Source: Opitutus sp. GAS368 (GTDB lineage Bacteria > Verrucomicrobiota > Verrucomicrobiia > Opitutales > Opitutaceae). From it: DNA of 64,000 nucleotides. Location: NCBI RefSeq assembly GCF_900104925.1, contig NZ_LT629735.1, positions 3,145,001-3,209,000 of the forward strand. The letters are read 5' to 3'. The translations under genes and the position numbers were made by a program. Below the pieces are notes generated by a model. That model did no database searches. It saw only the letters and a list, made by a program, of their open reading frames with translations, and was not told where the DNA came from. Positions 46,092-54,170 of this stretch are shown here, in pieces. Position 1 is the stretch's first letter; each line of letters starts with the position of its first letter.

Positions 46092-46151
46092 GGTGAAGTG
46101 GCGAAGCATTGTTCCACGTTGGTGTGGGAGGCTTCCGGCGCCGCGTGCGCG

Positions 46152-47579
46152 TCACGCCGCGCTCGCGGGGGTGGCGGCTGCCGCCGTCTGACGGGCCTTC
46201 AGCAGGCCCTTGATCTCGTAGGCGCGGGCCTCGGTGAGCGGATACTTGAACACCAGCCACACGCTGAAGAGGCAGAGCGCCGGCGGCAGGCCGATCTCCC
46301 AGGCGCGCAGCCAGAACAGGGTCGCGTCGCTTTGCGTGTGGGCGCCCTCGGCGAAGCCGGTGAGGCGCTGCAGGTAGCCGCTGAGGACGGTGGCGATCGA
46401 GACGGCGACCTTCCACCACCAGTTGTAGACGGCGAAGTAGATGCCCTCGCGGCGGATGCCGGTGGCGAGCTCATCCTCGTCGCAGATGTCGGCGATCATG
46501 GCGTTCACGAGGGAGAAGCCGATCACCATGCCGAGCGAGAGGCAGACGGTCGGGATCATCGTCAGGTAGGGCAGCGCCGGGTTGTAGCAGATGATCTTCG
46601 AGAGGTTGCCGCCGATGATGAGCGCGAGGGCGAAGATCACCGTGAAGCGCTTGCCGTAGCGTTTCGAGAGCCACGCCATCGGGAAGGCGCCGAGAAGGCC
46701 GGTGACGGCCCAGAGCGTGCCGTTGTAGGCCATGAGGGAGGACGCCGCGCTGGTGTTGCCGCCGTAGAGGTAGAAGATCGTGATGTAGTTGTTGAAGCCC
46801 ATCACGAGCTGGAAGGCGACGATCAGCAGCACGAACGCCGACACCAGGCGCACAAAGGTGCCGTTGCGGTAGGTGGTCTTGAAGCTCTCGACGATCGGCA
46901 CGCGGGCCTGGGCGCGGGCCTGGTGGAGCTTGCCCTCCTTGCAGACCAGCGCGCACCACATCGCCGCGCCGGTCAGGATCACGGCCATGCCGAGGCAGAT
47001 CCACTTGATGCCGTTGACGGTGTCGCCGCCGAAGAACGGGCGGTTGGCCAGGTAGTAGACCCACGGCAGGGTGAGAGCGCCGATGTTGCCGATGAAACTG
47101 GCGTAGGCGAAGAGGTTGGTCTTCTCGTGGTAGTCCGAGGTCATCTCCATGCCGAGCGCGCCTTGGGGGATCGCGTAGACCGGGACAACGGTGTAGAAGA
47201 ACAGCGACGTGACAACGAAGTAGCCGAACATCCACTCCTTGCTCCAGTCGCGCGGCACCATCCACAGCATTGCGAACGCGATGCCGATCAGCAGGCCGCC
47301 CGCGATGAGGAACGGGATGCGCCGGCCGAAGCGCGAGCGGGAGTTGTCGGACATGTTGCCGATGAACGGATCGATGACGGCGTCCCACAGCCGGGGGAAC
47401 GCCGAGGCCCAGCCGATCCAGATCGCGCTCACGCCGAGGCCGACGATGTAGACGAGATTCGTGAGCTGCATGACGGAGTTCACCGCCACGATGGTGACGA
47501 CCGCCCCCATGCCGTAGGCGATCTTCTGCGACACCGGAATGCGGTCTTCCGGGGCCGTGACGTGGTTTTGGTGGGGCAT
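46152..47579 (-). CDS. GPH-family (MelB-like) sugar:cation symporter
   Basis: 475-aa membrane protein with about 12 helices of the glycoside-pentoside-hexuronide family. The cytoplasmic loop motif IDPFIGNMSDNSRSRFGRRI and GALGMEMTSDYHEKTNLFAY are typical. It should import di- or oligosaccharides across the inner membrane with Na+ or H+. Located between the GH94 phosphorylase and the GH144-type glucanase, it most likely delivers sophorose-type oligomers to the cytoplasmic phosphorylase. Gaps are 77 bp upstream and 60 bp downstream. Confidence 0.9.
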   Translation of the reverse strand: MPHQNHVTAPEDRIPVSQKIAYGMGAVVTIVAVNSVMQLTNLVYIVGLGVSAIWIGWASAFPRLWDAVIDPFIGNMSDNSRSRFGRRIPFLIAGGLLIGIAFAMLWMVPRDWSKEWMFGYFVVTSLFFYTVVPVYAIPQGALGMEMTSDYHEKTNLFAYASFIGNIGALTLPWVYYLANRPFFGGDTVNGIKWICLGMAVILTGAAMWCALVCKEGKLHQARAQARVPIVESFKTTYRNGTFVRLVSAFVLLIVAFQLVMGFNNYITIFYLYGGNTSAASSLMAYNGTLWAVTGLLGAFPMAWLSKRYGKRFTVIFALALIIGGNLSKIICYNPALPYLTMIPTVCLSLGMVIGFSLVNAMIADICDEDELATGIRREGIYFAVYNWWWKVAVSIATVLSGYLQRLTGFAEGAHTQSDATLFWLRAWEIGLPPALCLFSVWLVFKYPLTEARAYEIKGLLKARQTAAAATPASAA

Positions 47580-47656
47580 CGTGAGGGGTCTGGAGGGAGG
47601 TTGGGCCCTTTGGCCGCGGACGGAAAGCGTGGAAGCAGCGGGAGGACGACGCGGGA

Positions 47657-50600
47657 TCAGAGCTCGATCTCCACGCGATTGCCTTCCGCGGCCAGCAACG
47701 GGGCGAGGACGGCGCCGGCCACGCGGAGGCCGCCGGGGCGGTAAGGATTGGGCTCGCGGCTCACACCGGTGAGCAGCGTGCCGTTGACGCAGATGGCGCG
47801 CGGCGCGCTGGTTCCCTGTCGGACGGAAAACACCAGCTGCACCGGCCGGCCCAGCAGGTGGGTGTCGGCCGTGAGGCCGTCGAGGCTGCGCGGCAGCACG
47901 GGGTCGAAGATGACGTCGCCGAAGGATTCGCGCAGGCCGAGCAGGCAGGCGCGGACCTTGTGCAGGTAGAGCCCGGGGCCGCTCGAGTAGAGCCGCCAGC
48001 CGGCCCGGACAGGCACGCGCCCGGCGCGGAGCTCAGGCCAGCGGGCGGATGCCTCGGGACGGTTCGCGAAGTCCGCGTCGGAACTGGAGAAATAGACGTT
48101 GCCCTGGCGGGCGACGGCGCCGGGCACGACGCGGGCCAGCCCGACGGGATTGACGACCTGCAGGGCCTGCCAGAGCCGCTCGGCGTCGCCGAGCCGGGCC
48201 ATGGCCTCGGCGTAGCGAAGGTGGGCGTGGACGTATTGGAGGCCGACCTCGCGCCCGACGTTGGCGGCGGTGTCGGCGCGCTTGAACAGCCGCTCGAGGC
48301 CGCCTTGGTAGGTGGCGGGCTCGCTCATGAGGCGCACACCGTCGGTGAAGCGCAGCTCCGATTCGATGAGCCGCGCGTGGTGGCGCGCCTCGTCGGGCGT
48401 GAAGAGTTCCGCGAGGATGGAGCGGGTCATGGGCAGCAGCCGGTAGCGGATGCCGGTGACCCGGTCCGACGGGTGGAGCAGGGGGCGGAACCGGCCGTCG
48501 GCCTCGTGGACGAGGAAGCCGGCGACGGTGCCGCCGGGCATCGCATGGGCGAGGAAATCGGCGCGCATGCGGCCCAGCAGAGTATCGAGACGCGCGGCGC
48601 GCGCGGTTTCGCCCGCACAACGGCTGACCTCCGCGAGCTGGCGGAACGCGTGGAAGGCGAGGCCCACCGTCCAGGCGCTGACCATGCGCGTCCGCATGGC
48701 GGGATCGGCCGGCTGCAGGGTGTCGTCCCAGTCGCCGTCGCCGTAGTTGACGAGGGCGGTGCCGGGCACGAAGCGCGCCTCGCAATGGGCGATCACGCGG
48801 TCACAGTGGGCCCAAAGGGTGTCGGCAGGGCCGGTGGCGGTGAAAGTGGCGGGATCGGTATAACCGAGTTCTGTCCGGAGGAAGGCGAGGTCGTTGCTCG
48901 CCTCAAGGTAGTCGCAGAGCGCCTTGACCGGCCAGAAGCATACGTCGCCGTGGCTGTGGGCCTGCTGGATGAACCGGAAGGGCGGGAACATGAACCACTG
49001 CGGCCAGCAGCCGGCAACGGCGGGCTCCTTGGGGTGGTGCGCGTATTGCTGCTCGAAGACCGCGGTGAGGATGCGGCGGACGGTGGCAAACTCACCGGCG
49101 GCGAGAAGCCATTCGACCGAGCCCTGGCAGACATCGCGGACGCCCCAGGCGGCGCCGCCGTATTGCTCCAAGCCGTGCGGGGCGGAAAAGTGGATGGCGG
49201 CGTTGTGGGTGAACCACGGAAGAATCTCGTCGAGCCGGGCGACGCCAGCGTCGGCGGAGCCGTGCAACCGCAGCGGGGCGGCGGGCGGGCGGGCGGGCGG
49301 GCGGGCGGCGTCGTATTCGCCGCGGACACGGGCCACGGCGCCGGGCAGGGCGGTGCCGCCGTCGGTGGTGCCCAGCAGGCAGAACGCGCAGCGGTCCACG
49401 GGCTTGGTTTGAAATGCGGCGTAGGGGCCCTGCCGGGCGACGCCGTCGACGTGGATGAGTTCATCGCCGCCGTGGGCGGCCAGCGAATCGGCGGAGGCGG
49501 CGGCGAGCGCGAAGCAGGTGCCCGGCAGGTGCCGGGCGGTGAAACTCGAGGCGGCCGGCCGGGCGAAGATGCAGCCGTCGTCATGCACCTCGATCTCGCC
49601 CGCGGATTCGAACTCGTTCGCCCCGAGCGCGAGCTGGTGGGTGACCAGGAACTCGGCGGGCGGGCCGGAAAGCACCTGCAACTCGAGAAACGAGGCCGGT
49701 TCGCGGCCGGAACACCAGGCGCGCGCGACAATGACGCGGTCATCGAGCCGGTAGATCCAGCGGACGGCGCCGGTTTCCATCGCGAAGGCGGAGGGAACGC
49801 CCAACTGCTGCCAGGCTCCACCCCGACGCAGAAAGACGCGCTGGCCGGAAGCGCGGGCGACGTTGAGGTGATTGCGCACGACGCTCAACAGGCGGGCAAG
49901 GCTCGGGTTGCCGAGGTAGGCCTGGGCGGCGAAAATGCCGGCAGCATAGCAGGTGAAACCAAACTGGCGGTCGTCGACCCAGGCGGCCTCGCCGCTGCGC
50001 AGGATGTGGCCGTGCGGCCGTGCGACGGAGGCCTCCTTGTCGCGGGAGACGACGTGAGTTCCCTCGCTGTGGAAAAAGGAGAGCAGCCGGCCGGCGCTGT
50101 CGGTCTCCTCGTGCCGGCGGGAGCCGGGGAACCACGCTGACCAGTCGGCGGCGGTGGGCCGGGTGCCATGCACCCAGGGTGCGGCGGTAAAGATGCTGCT
50201 GCCGCCGGCCGGCGGCGCGACGGGAGCGTCGGCGCCGAGCCAGGTGACGGGCAGCAGGTCGTGAAGGAGGGAGACATCGGCGGCGGAGGAGGCGGCCGGG
50301 TGGTCCTCAAGGTAGGCGGCCACGAACACGATCTCGGTCGTGGCGCCGGGCGCGAGGGTGACGGACCGGCTCTGGAGACCGGCGAGGGCGAACTCGTATT
50401 GCAGGCGCTGCGAAGGCAGGGTGTGATGGCGGACGGCGGCGGGCTCGCCGGTGAGGCGGTGGTCGGCGCCGAAAAACTGCCAGCCGTCGGTGCAATAGGC
50501 GGCGGCGGCGGGCGCGCAGGCGGTGGCAAGCCAGGGATGACGGCCACCGGCCATCGGCTGGTTCTGGCGGGCGAGAATGACGTGACCAAGACGGGCGTCG

Positions 50601-51112
50601 GTCACGGGCAGGAGGTCGAGATATTGGGAGACGTAGGCCTCATTGTTGCGCACGGCCGCTTCGTCGGCGAGACCGAGGTCCTGCGCGTGCAGCAAGTCGA
50701 CATGTTGTGGAACGGGGCCGGTATTCTTGAGCCGGATGCGCCAGGCCCAGCCGGATTTGGCGGGATGAAGCCCGAAGGACGTGGTGCAGCCGAGCGTGCT
50801 CCCCGCGGGTGAGTGGCGCCAGGTGGCAATGCGACCGTCAGTGGAAAAGCCGGGGCCAGGACCGGCGAGCGGGGCCCAGCCCGCGGGGTGGCCGTTCGCA
50901 TCGGTCCAGCGTACGAGCAGGCGGAAGAGGCCGTCCTCGGCCGGCCCGGGCAGCAGCTGATTGAGCAGCGTCTCGCGGTGCCGCAGGGCGTGGAGGACGC
51001 CGGTGGGCAGCAGCCGGGCGCGCAGGCCGGAGGCGGCGGCGAGTTCCACGATGGCGAAATCAGCGGCGGTGCGCAGGCGTTGGATCGTGGCGATGACTGG
51101 ACGGCTGTCCAT
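47657..51112 (-). CDS. Long GH94 phosphorylase, probable 1,2-beta-oligoglucan phosphorylase
   Basis: 1151-aa cytoplasmic protein (no signal peptide). The C-terminal half is a GH94 (alpha/alpha)6 barrel with WGVRDVCQGSVEWLLAAGEF (about 656-675) and the catalytic aspartate segment NYGDGDWDDTLQ (789-800). The N-terminal half is beta-sandwich. Cellobiose-type GH94 enzymes are about 800 aa, whereas 1,2-beta-oligoglucan phosphorylases (EC 2.4.1.333) are about 1100, which fits. It would cleave sophoro-oligosaccharides with phosphate to glucose 1-phosphate. A run of six CGGG tetranucleotides (49282-49305) lies inside the gene, encoding a Pro/Ala/Arg linker. The GH144 neighbours support the assignment. 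Confidence 0.85.
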   Translation of the reverse strand: MDSRPVIATIQRLRTAADFAIVELAAASGLRARLLPTGVLHALRHRETLLNQLLPGPAEDGLFRLLVRWTDANGHPAGWAPLAGPGPGFSTDGRIATWRHSPAGSTLGCTTSFGLHPAKSGWAWRIRLKNTGPVPQHVDLLHAQDLGLADEAAVRNNEAYVSQYLDLLPVTDARLGHVILARQNQPMAGGRHPWLATACAPAAAAYCTDGWQFFGADHRLTGEPAAVRHHTLPSQRLQYEFALAGLQSRSVTLAPGATTEIVFVAAYLEDHPAASSAADVSLLHDLLPVTWLGADAPVAPPAGGSSIFTAAPWVHGTRPTAADWSAWFPGSRRHEETDSAGRLLSFFHSEGTHVVSRDKEASVARPHGHILRSGEAAWVDDRQFGFTCYAAGIFAAQAYLGNPSLARLLSVVRNHLNVARASGQRVFLRRGGAWQQLGVPSAFAMETGAVRWIYRLDDRVIVARAWCSGREPASFLELQVLSGPPAEFLVTHQLALGANEFESAGEIEVHDDGCIFARPAASSFTARHLPGTCFALAAASADSLAAHGGDELIHVDGVARQGPYAAFQTKPVDRCAFCLLGTTDGGTALPGAVARVRGEYDAARPPARPPAAPLRLHGSADAGVARLDEILPWFTHNAAIHFSAPHGLEQYGGAAWGVRDVCQGSVEWLLAAGEFATVRRILTAVFEQQYAHHPKEPAVAGCWPQWFMFPPFRFIQQAHSHGDVCFWPVKALCDYLEASNDLAFLRTELGYTDPATFTATGPADTLWAHCDRVIAHCEARFVPGTALVNYGDGDWDDTLQPADPAMRTRMVSAWTVGLAFHAFRQLAEVSRCAGETARAARLDTLLGRMRADFLAHAMPGGTVAGFLVHEADGRFRPLLHPSDRVTGIRYRLLPMTRSILAELFTPDEARHHARLIESELRFTDGVRLMSEPATYQGGLERLFKRADTAANVGREVGLQYVHAHLRYAEAMARLGDAERLWQALQVVNPVGLARVVPGAVARQGNVYFSSSDADFANRPEASARWPELRAGRVPVRAGWRLYSSGPGLYLHKVRACLLGLRESFGDVIFDPVLPRSLDGLTADTHLLGRPVQLVFSVRQGTSAPRAICVNGTLLTGVSREPNPYRPGGLRVAGAVLAPLLAAEGNRVEIEL
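49282..49308. repeat. (CGGG)6 tetranucleotide tract inside the GH94 gene
   Basis: Six consecutive CGGG units followed by CGG. On the coding strand it encodes repeating Pro-Pro-Ala-Arg around residue 605. Gain or loss of one unit would shift the frame upstream of the catalytic half. Confidence 0.8.
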
Positions 51113-51197
51113 GGTGGTGAAGTGGCGCGGCCCGCGCTGGAGGAGAAAGGCCGACGGTGGCCAGGCGCAAGATCCTAGCCGGGAAAACGCGACGGAG

Positions 51198-51228
51198 GGA
51201 GGCCGGCGGGTTCGGACCGCCGGCCTCC
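51198..51228 (-). terminator. Strong hairpin between the TonB receptor and GH94 genes
   Basis: Perfect 12-bp stem GGAGGCCGGCGG / CCGCCGGCCTCC with a 7-base loop, 17 bases after the receptor stop codon. There is no T tract, so it may be an attenuator or an RNA-stabilising structure at the end of the receptor message rather than an intrinsic terminator. Confidence 0.6.
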
Positions 51229-51244
51229 GGATTAACCGGTTCGT

Positions 51245-54097
51245 TTAGAACGAGAGAGTCACCGAGGCGGTGATTTTTCTCGGGGCGACCATATTATAGT
51301 CCATCGGCTGGGACTGGCTCGAGCCGTAGCCCGCGTAGTTCAGGAAGACGAGGGTGTCTTTCCCGAACAGGTTGTCCACGTTGACCTGGAACTTGGCGTG
51401 GATCTTGGAATCCATGGCATTGAAGACCGTGGAATACCGGGCGAGCACCGAATAGGTGGTGTAGCTGGGTGACAGCGTGCGCTGTCCGTTGACCGAGTCC
51501 CAGGGATTGCCGTATTGCTGCCCCAAGGAAGTCACACCCGCGCCGAGTTCGAGCCCCTTCAGGCTGTTTTCCGTGAAGGAGTAGGTCCCGAACGCGTTGA
51601 AGATGTACTTCACCAGGTGGCCGGTGGTGACCGGCACGGCCACCGCCGCGATCCGGCCTTGGGCATTGGTCAGGTCCGAAGCCAGTTTCGTGCTGGCGGG
51701 GGAGGAGCCGCCGGCGGCAGCCTGCCAGATCGACAGGTTCTGCGCGAAGTAGGCGGCCGCGTTCGGACCGTCATTCGTCTTCTCGCCCTTCGGGGCGGAA
51801 TAGTGCAACTGCAGCCGGAAGTTCTTCGTCGGGTTTGCCGTCACCTCGAATTCGAAGCCGGTGTATTTCACATCGTAGGTGTCCGCATACGACATGTTGG
51901 CGTGGTAGGTGCCTGCGCCGCCCGTTACATTGCCGGCCGGCCCGATGGCGGTGGTGGTGCCGCCCGCCGCGAAGTAGTCGTTCCAGATGCCTTGGAAATC
52001 GGGGCTGTCGCCGCCAATGATGTCGTGCGAGGTGTCGTTATACCAATTCGCCGAGGCATAGTATTTGCCGTCCTTGGTGGAAACGCGCAGGCCGATATTC
52101 TTGCCCTTGCCGAACGACGGGCCAAACACCTTGCCGAAAAGGCTGGGGGCCAGGCCACCGGCCGCCGGCTGGTAGTTTTCGGACAGGTTGCCGACCACGC
52201 CGAGCCACTCGGTGACATAGCCCACGAACCCGGCGGAGTAGGTGTTGCCCGAGCCGCTGGAGATCGTCGGCGTGTTGCTGGTGCCGCGCAGGCCGACCTT
52301 CCAGTTGTCGTAGGAGTCGTGCCGCAGGCCGAGGGAGATGTTCAGGCGGTCGTCCCAGAGGCGCGTCTGCGAGAATCCGCCGAAGTATTTGATGGTCTGC
52401 TTCGAGTTGAAGTCATACCAGTTGAACGGGAGCGGAACGTAGGCGATGTTCTGGCCGTTGACGGCGGTCGGGACATTGAGCGCGGCCTGGGGGTTGTCCC
52501 AATAGACGCGGCCCCACAGCATGGTCTGGGTCCAGTTGTTCGGGTCGTAGTTGTTCAGAACCTGCGCCTGATACTGGCGCGCATTGTATTCCGTCTCCTG
52601 CTGGCCAGCCGACACACTGAAGAGCTGCTTGATCGGGATATTCCTCACCGTGGTGTCGAAGTGATAAGAATACTGGCCGCGGACCTCTTTCACGGAGTGA
52701 TCCTGGGTCTGGGCATCGAGGAAGAAATCCGAGAACAGTTTGCCGTAATTCGGATTCGTCTGGCCGTTCGGCAGCTGCTTGTTGAGGTCGTAGGCCACGC
52801 CATAGCCGTTGCCACCGCCGGCGCCCTCGAAGTTCTTCGCCTTGGCGTCGTCAACATAGCGATAGCCGGAGATCGCAAACTCGCTGTTGTCGTTGATCTG
52901 GTGCTCGAAGCTCAGGGTCATGTTCAGGTTTTCGGGCTTGAGGAGTCCGTCGGCCGGACTCACGGCGAAACTCTTGCTGGGCAGCGCCATGATGTTCGTG
53001 CCGGCCGGATTGGCCAGGTAGTAGGTGAAGGGCGTGGGCCGCAGGTAGGCGCCCCAGTTGACGTCACCCGTTCCCATGGAACGCGTGCCTCCGCCCCAGT
53101 TGAACAGGCCGACGCTCGGGGTCCAGACTTGGTAGTTTTGCGGACCGCCCCAGGCACCCATCGTCGTGACGCCGGGAGCGCCGGGCGTGTTGATCGGATT
53201 GGACCCGGAGTTGGCGATGGCCGCGCCCCACGTGGCGGCACTGGTGTTCTTGTCCCACAACGAGGTGCCGTCCTGGATGGTTTGGGCGAATACGGTCTTT
53301 TCCTCCTTCCAGCCTTCGATCTCGAACCGCACCTGCGTGTGGTCGGAGAACTTCCAGGTGGCGGCCAGGTCGACGGCCTTCTTCTTGTGGTTGTCGCCGT
53401 CCTTCCAGCCTTTTTCATTGGCGACCAGGGCGTTGAGCCGTAGCGCGAGATGCTTGTCGAAGCCGACCTCGTTGGCGTCAAACGTGGCCCGATAGCCGCC
53501 ATAGTTGCTGGTGGTGAAGACCGCATCATAGAAGTCCTTATCGAACCGCGCCTGCTTGGTGTAGGTGGCCATGCTGCCGCCGATGTCACCGATGCCGAAC
53601 AGGATCGAGTTGGGGCCGCTGTCGAACTCGATGCGGTCGACATTGTAGGTGTCCTGCACCATGAACGTCGGGAAGTAGTTCTTGGTGGGCGGATTGCCGC
53701 CTTGCACATGGCTGTCGCCACGGATGCTGATCGACCAGAAGTTGAACACTTCGCCGCCCGACGCGCCGGAGATGCCGTTGCGGAAATCCGTCGGAATGGC
53801 GTTCAGGGACCACTTCAGGGCGTCCTGCACGTTGGTGAGGGACAGATCGTTGATGAACTCCCGTGTGATCGACGACATGGCTGCCGGTGTTATCCGGATG
53901 GGCGAGTTCTGCCGGCCGCCGGACAGGGAATCGACGGCGATGTAGCCGTTGTCCTTCTCGGTGTTGACGGTGAACGTCTCCAGCACGAGCGGTTTTTCGT
54001 TGTCAGCGGCCGCCGGGGGAGGCGAAGCCGTCTGGGCCATTAGCGAGGCTGTGGTGGCCAGCGCCAACGCGATTAGCTTTGGTGTGTATGTTTTCAT
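51245..54097 (-). CDS. TonB-dependent outer-membrane receptor of the glucan locus
   Basis: 950-aa outer-membrane protein with a signal peptide (MKTYTPKLIALALATTASLM, cleavage at AQTA). A TonB-box-like LETFTV segment is at about residues 39-44. The plug domain (about 55-200) has VDRIEFDSGPNSILFGIGDI, and the C-terminus is a barrel of about 22 predicted strands ending in ITASVTLSF with the terminal Phe. There is no carboxypeptidase-like extension and no SusD gene. It presumably imports large glucan fragments. It lies 73 bp after the large GH144-type gene and before GH94 on the same strand. Confidence 0.93.
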   Translation of the reverse strand: MKTYTPKLIALALATTASLMAQTASPPPAAADNEKPLVLETFTVNTEKDNGYIAVDSLSGGRQNSPIRITPAAMSSITREFINDLSLTNVQDALKWSLNAIPTDFRNGISGASGGEVFNFWSISIRGDSHVQGGNPPTKNYFPTFMVQDTYNVDRIEFDSGPNSILFGIGDIGGSMATYTKQARFDKDFYDAVFTTSNYGGYRATFDANEVGFDKHLALRLNALVANEKGWKDGDNHKKKAVDLAATWKFSDHTQVRFEIEGWKEEKTVFAQTIQDGTSLWDKNTSAATWGAAIANSGSNPINTPGAPGVTTMGAWGGPQNYQVWTPSVGLFNWGGGTRSMGTGDVNWGAYLRPTPFTYYLANPAGTNIMALPSKSFAVSPADGLLKPENLNMTLSFEHQINDNSEFAISGYRYVDDAKAKNFEGAGGGNGYGVAYDLNKQLPNGQTNPNYGKLFSDFFLDAQTQDHSVKEVRGQYSYHFDTTVRNIPIKQLFSVSAGQQETEYNARQYQAQVLNNYDPNNWTQTMLWGRVYWDNPQAALNVPTAVNGQNIAYVPLPFNWYDFNSKQTIKYFGGFSQTRLWDDRLNISLGLRHDSYDNWKVGLRGTSNTPTISSGSGNTYSAGFVGYVTEWLGVVGNLSENYQPAAGGLAPSLFGKVFGPSFGKGKNIGLRVSTKDGKYYASANWYNDTSHDIIGGDSPDFQGIWNDYFAAGGTTTAIGPAGNVTGGAGTYHANMSYADTYDVKYTGFEFEVTANPTKNFRLQLHYSAPKGEKTNDGPNAAAYFAQNLSIWQAAAGGSSPASTKLASDLTNAQGRIAAVAVPVTTGHLVKYIFNAFGTYSFTENSLKGLELGAGVTSLGQQYGNPWDSVNGQRTLSPSYTTYSVLARYSTVFNAMDSKIHAKFQVNVDNLFGKDTLVFLNYAGYGSSQSQPMDYNMVAPRKITASVTLSF

Positions 54098-54170
54098 GTT
54101 TGCTCGAATTTAGGAGCGGTTTTTTGGGGTTGGGCTAACAGGGAAAAACGGAAGGGCGGGGATTGTAGGA

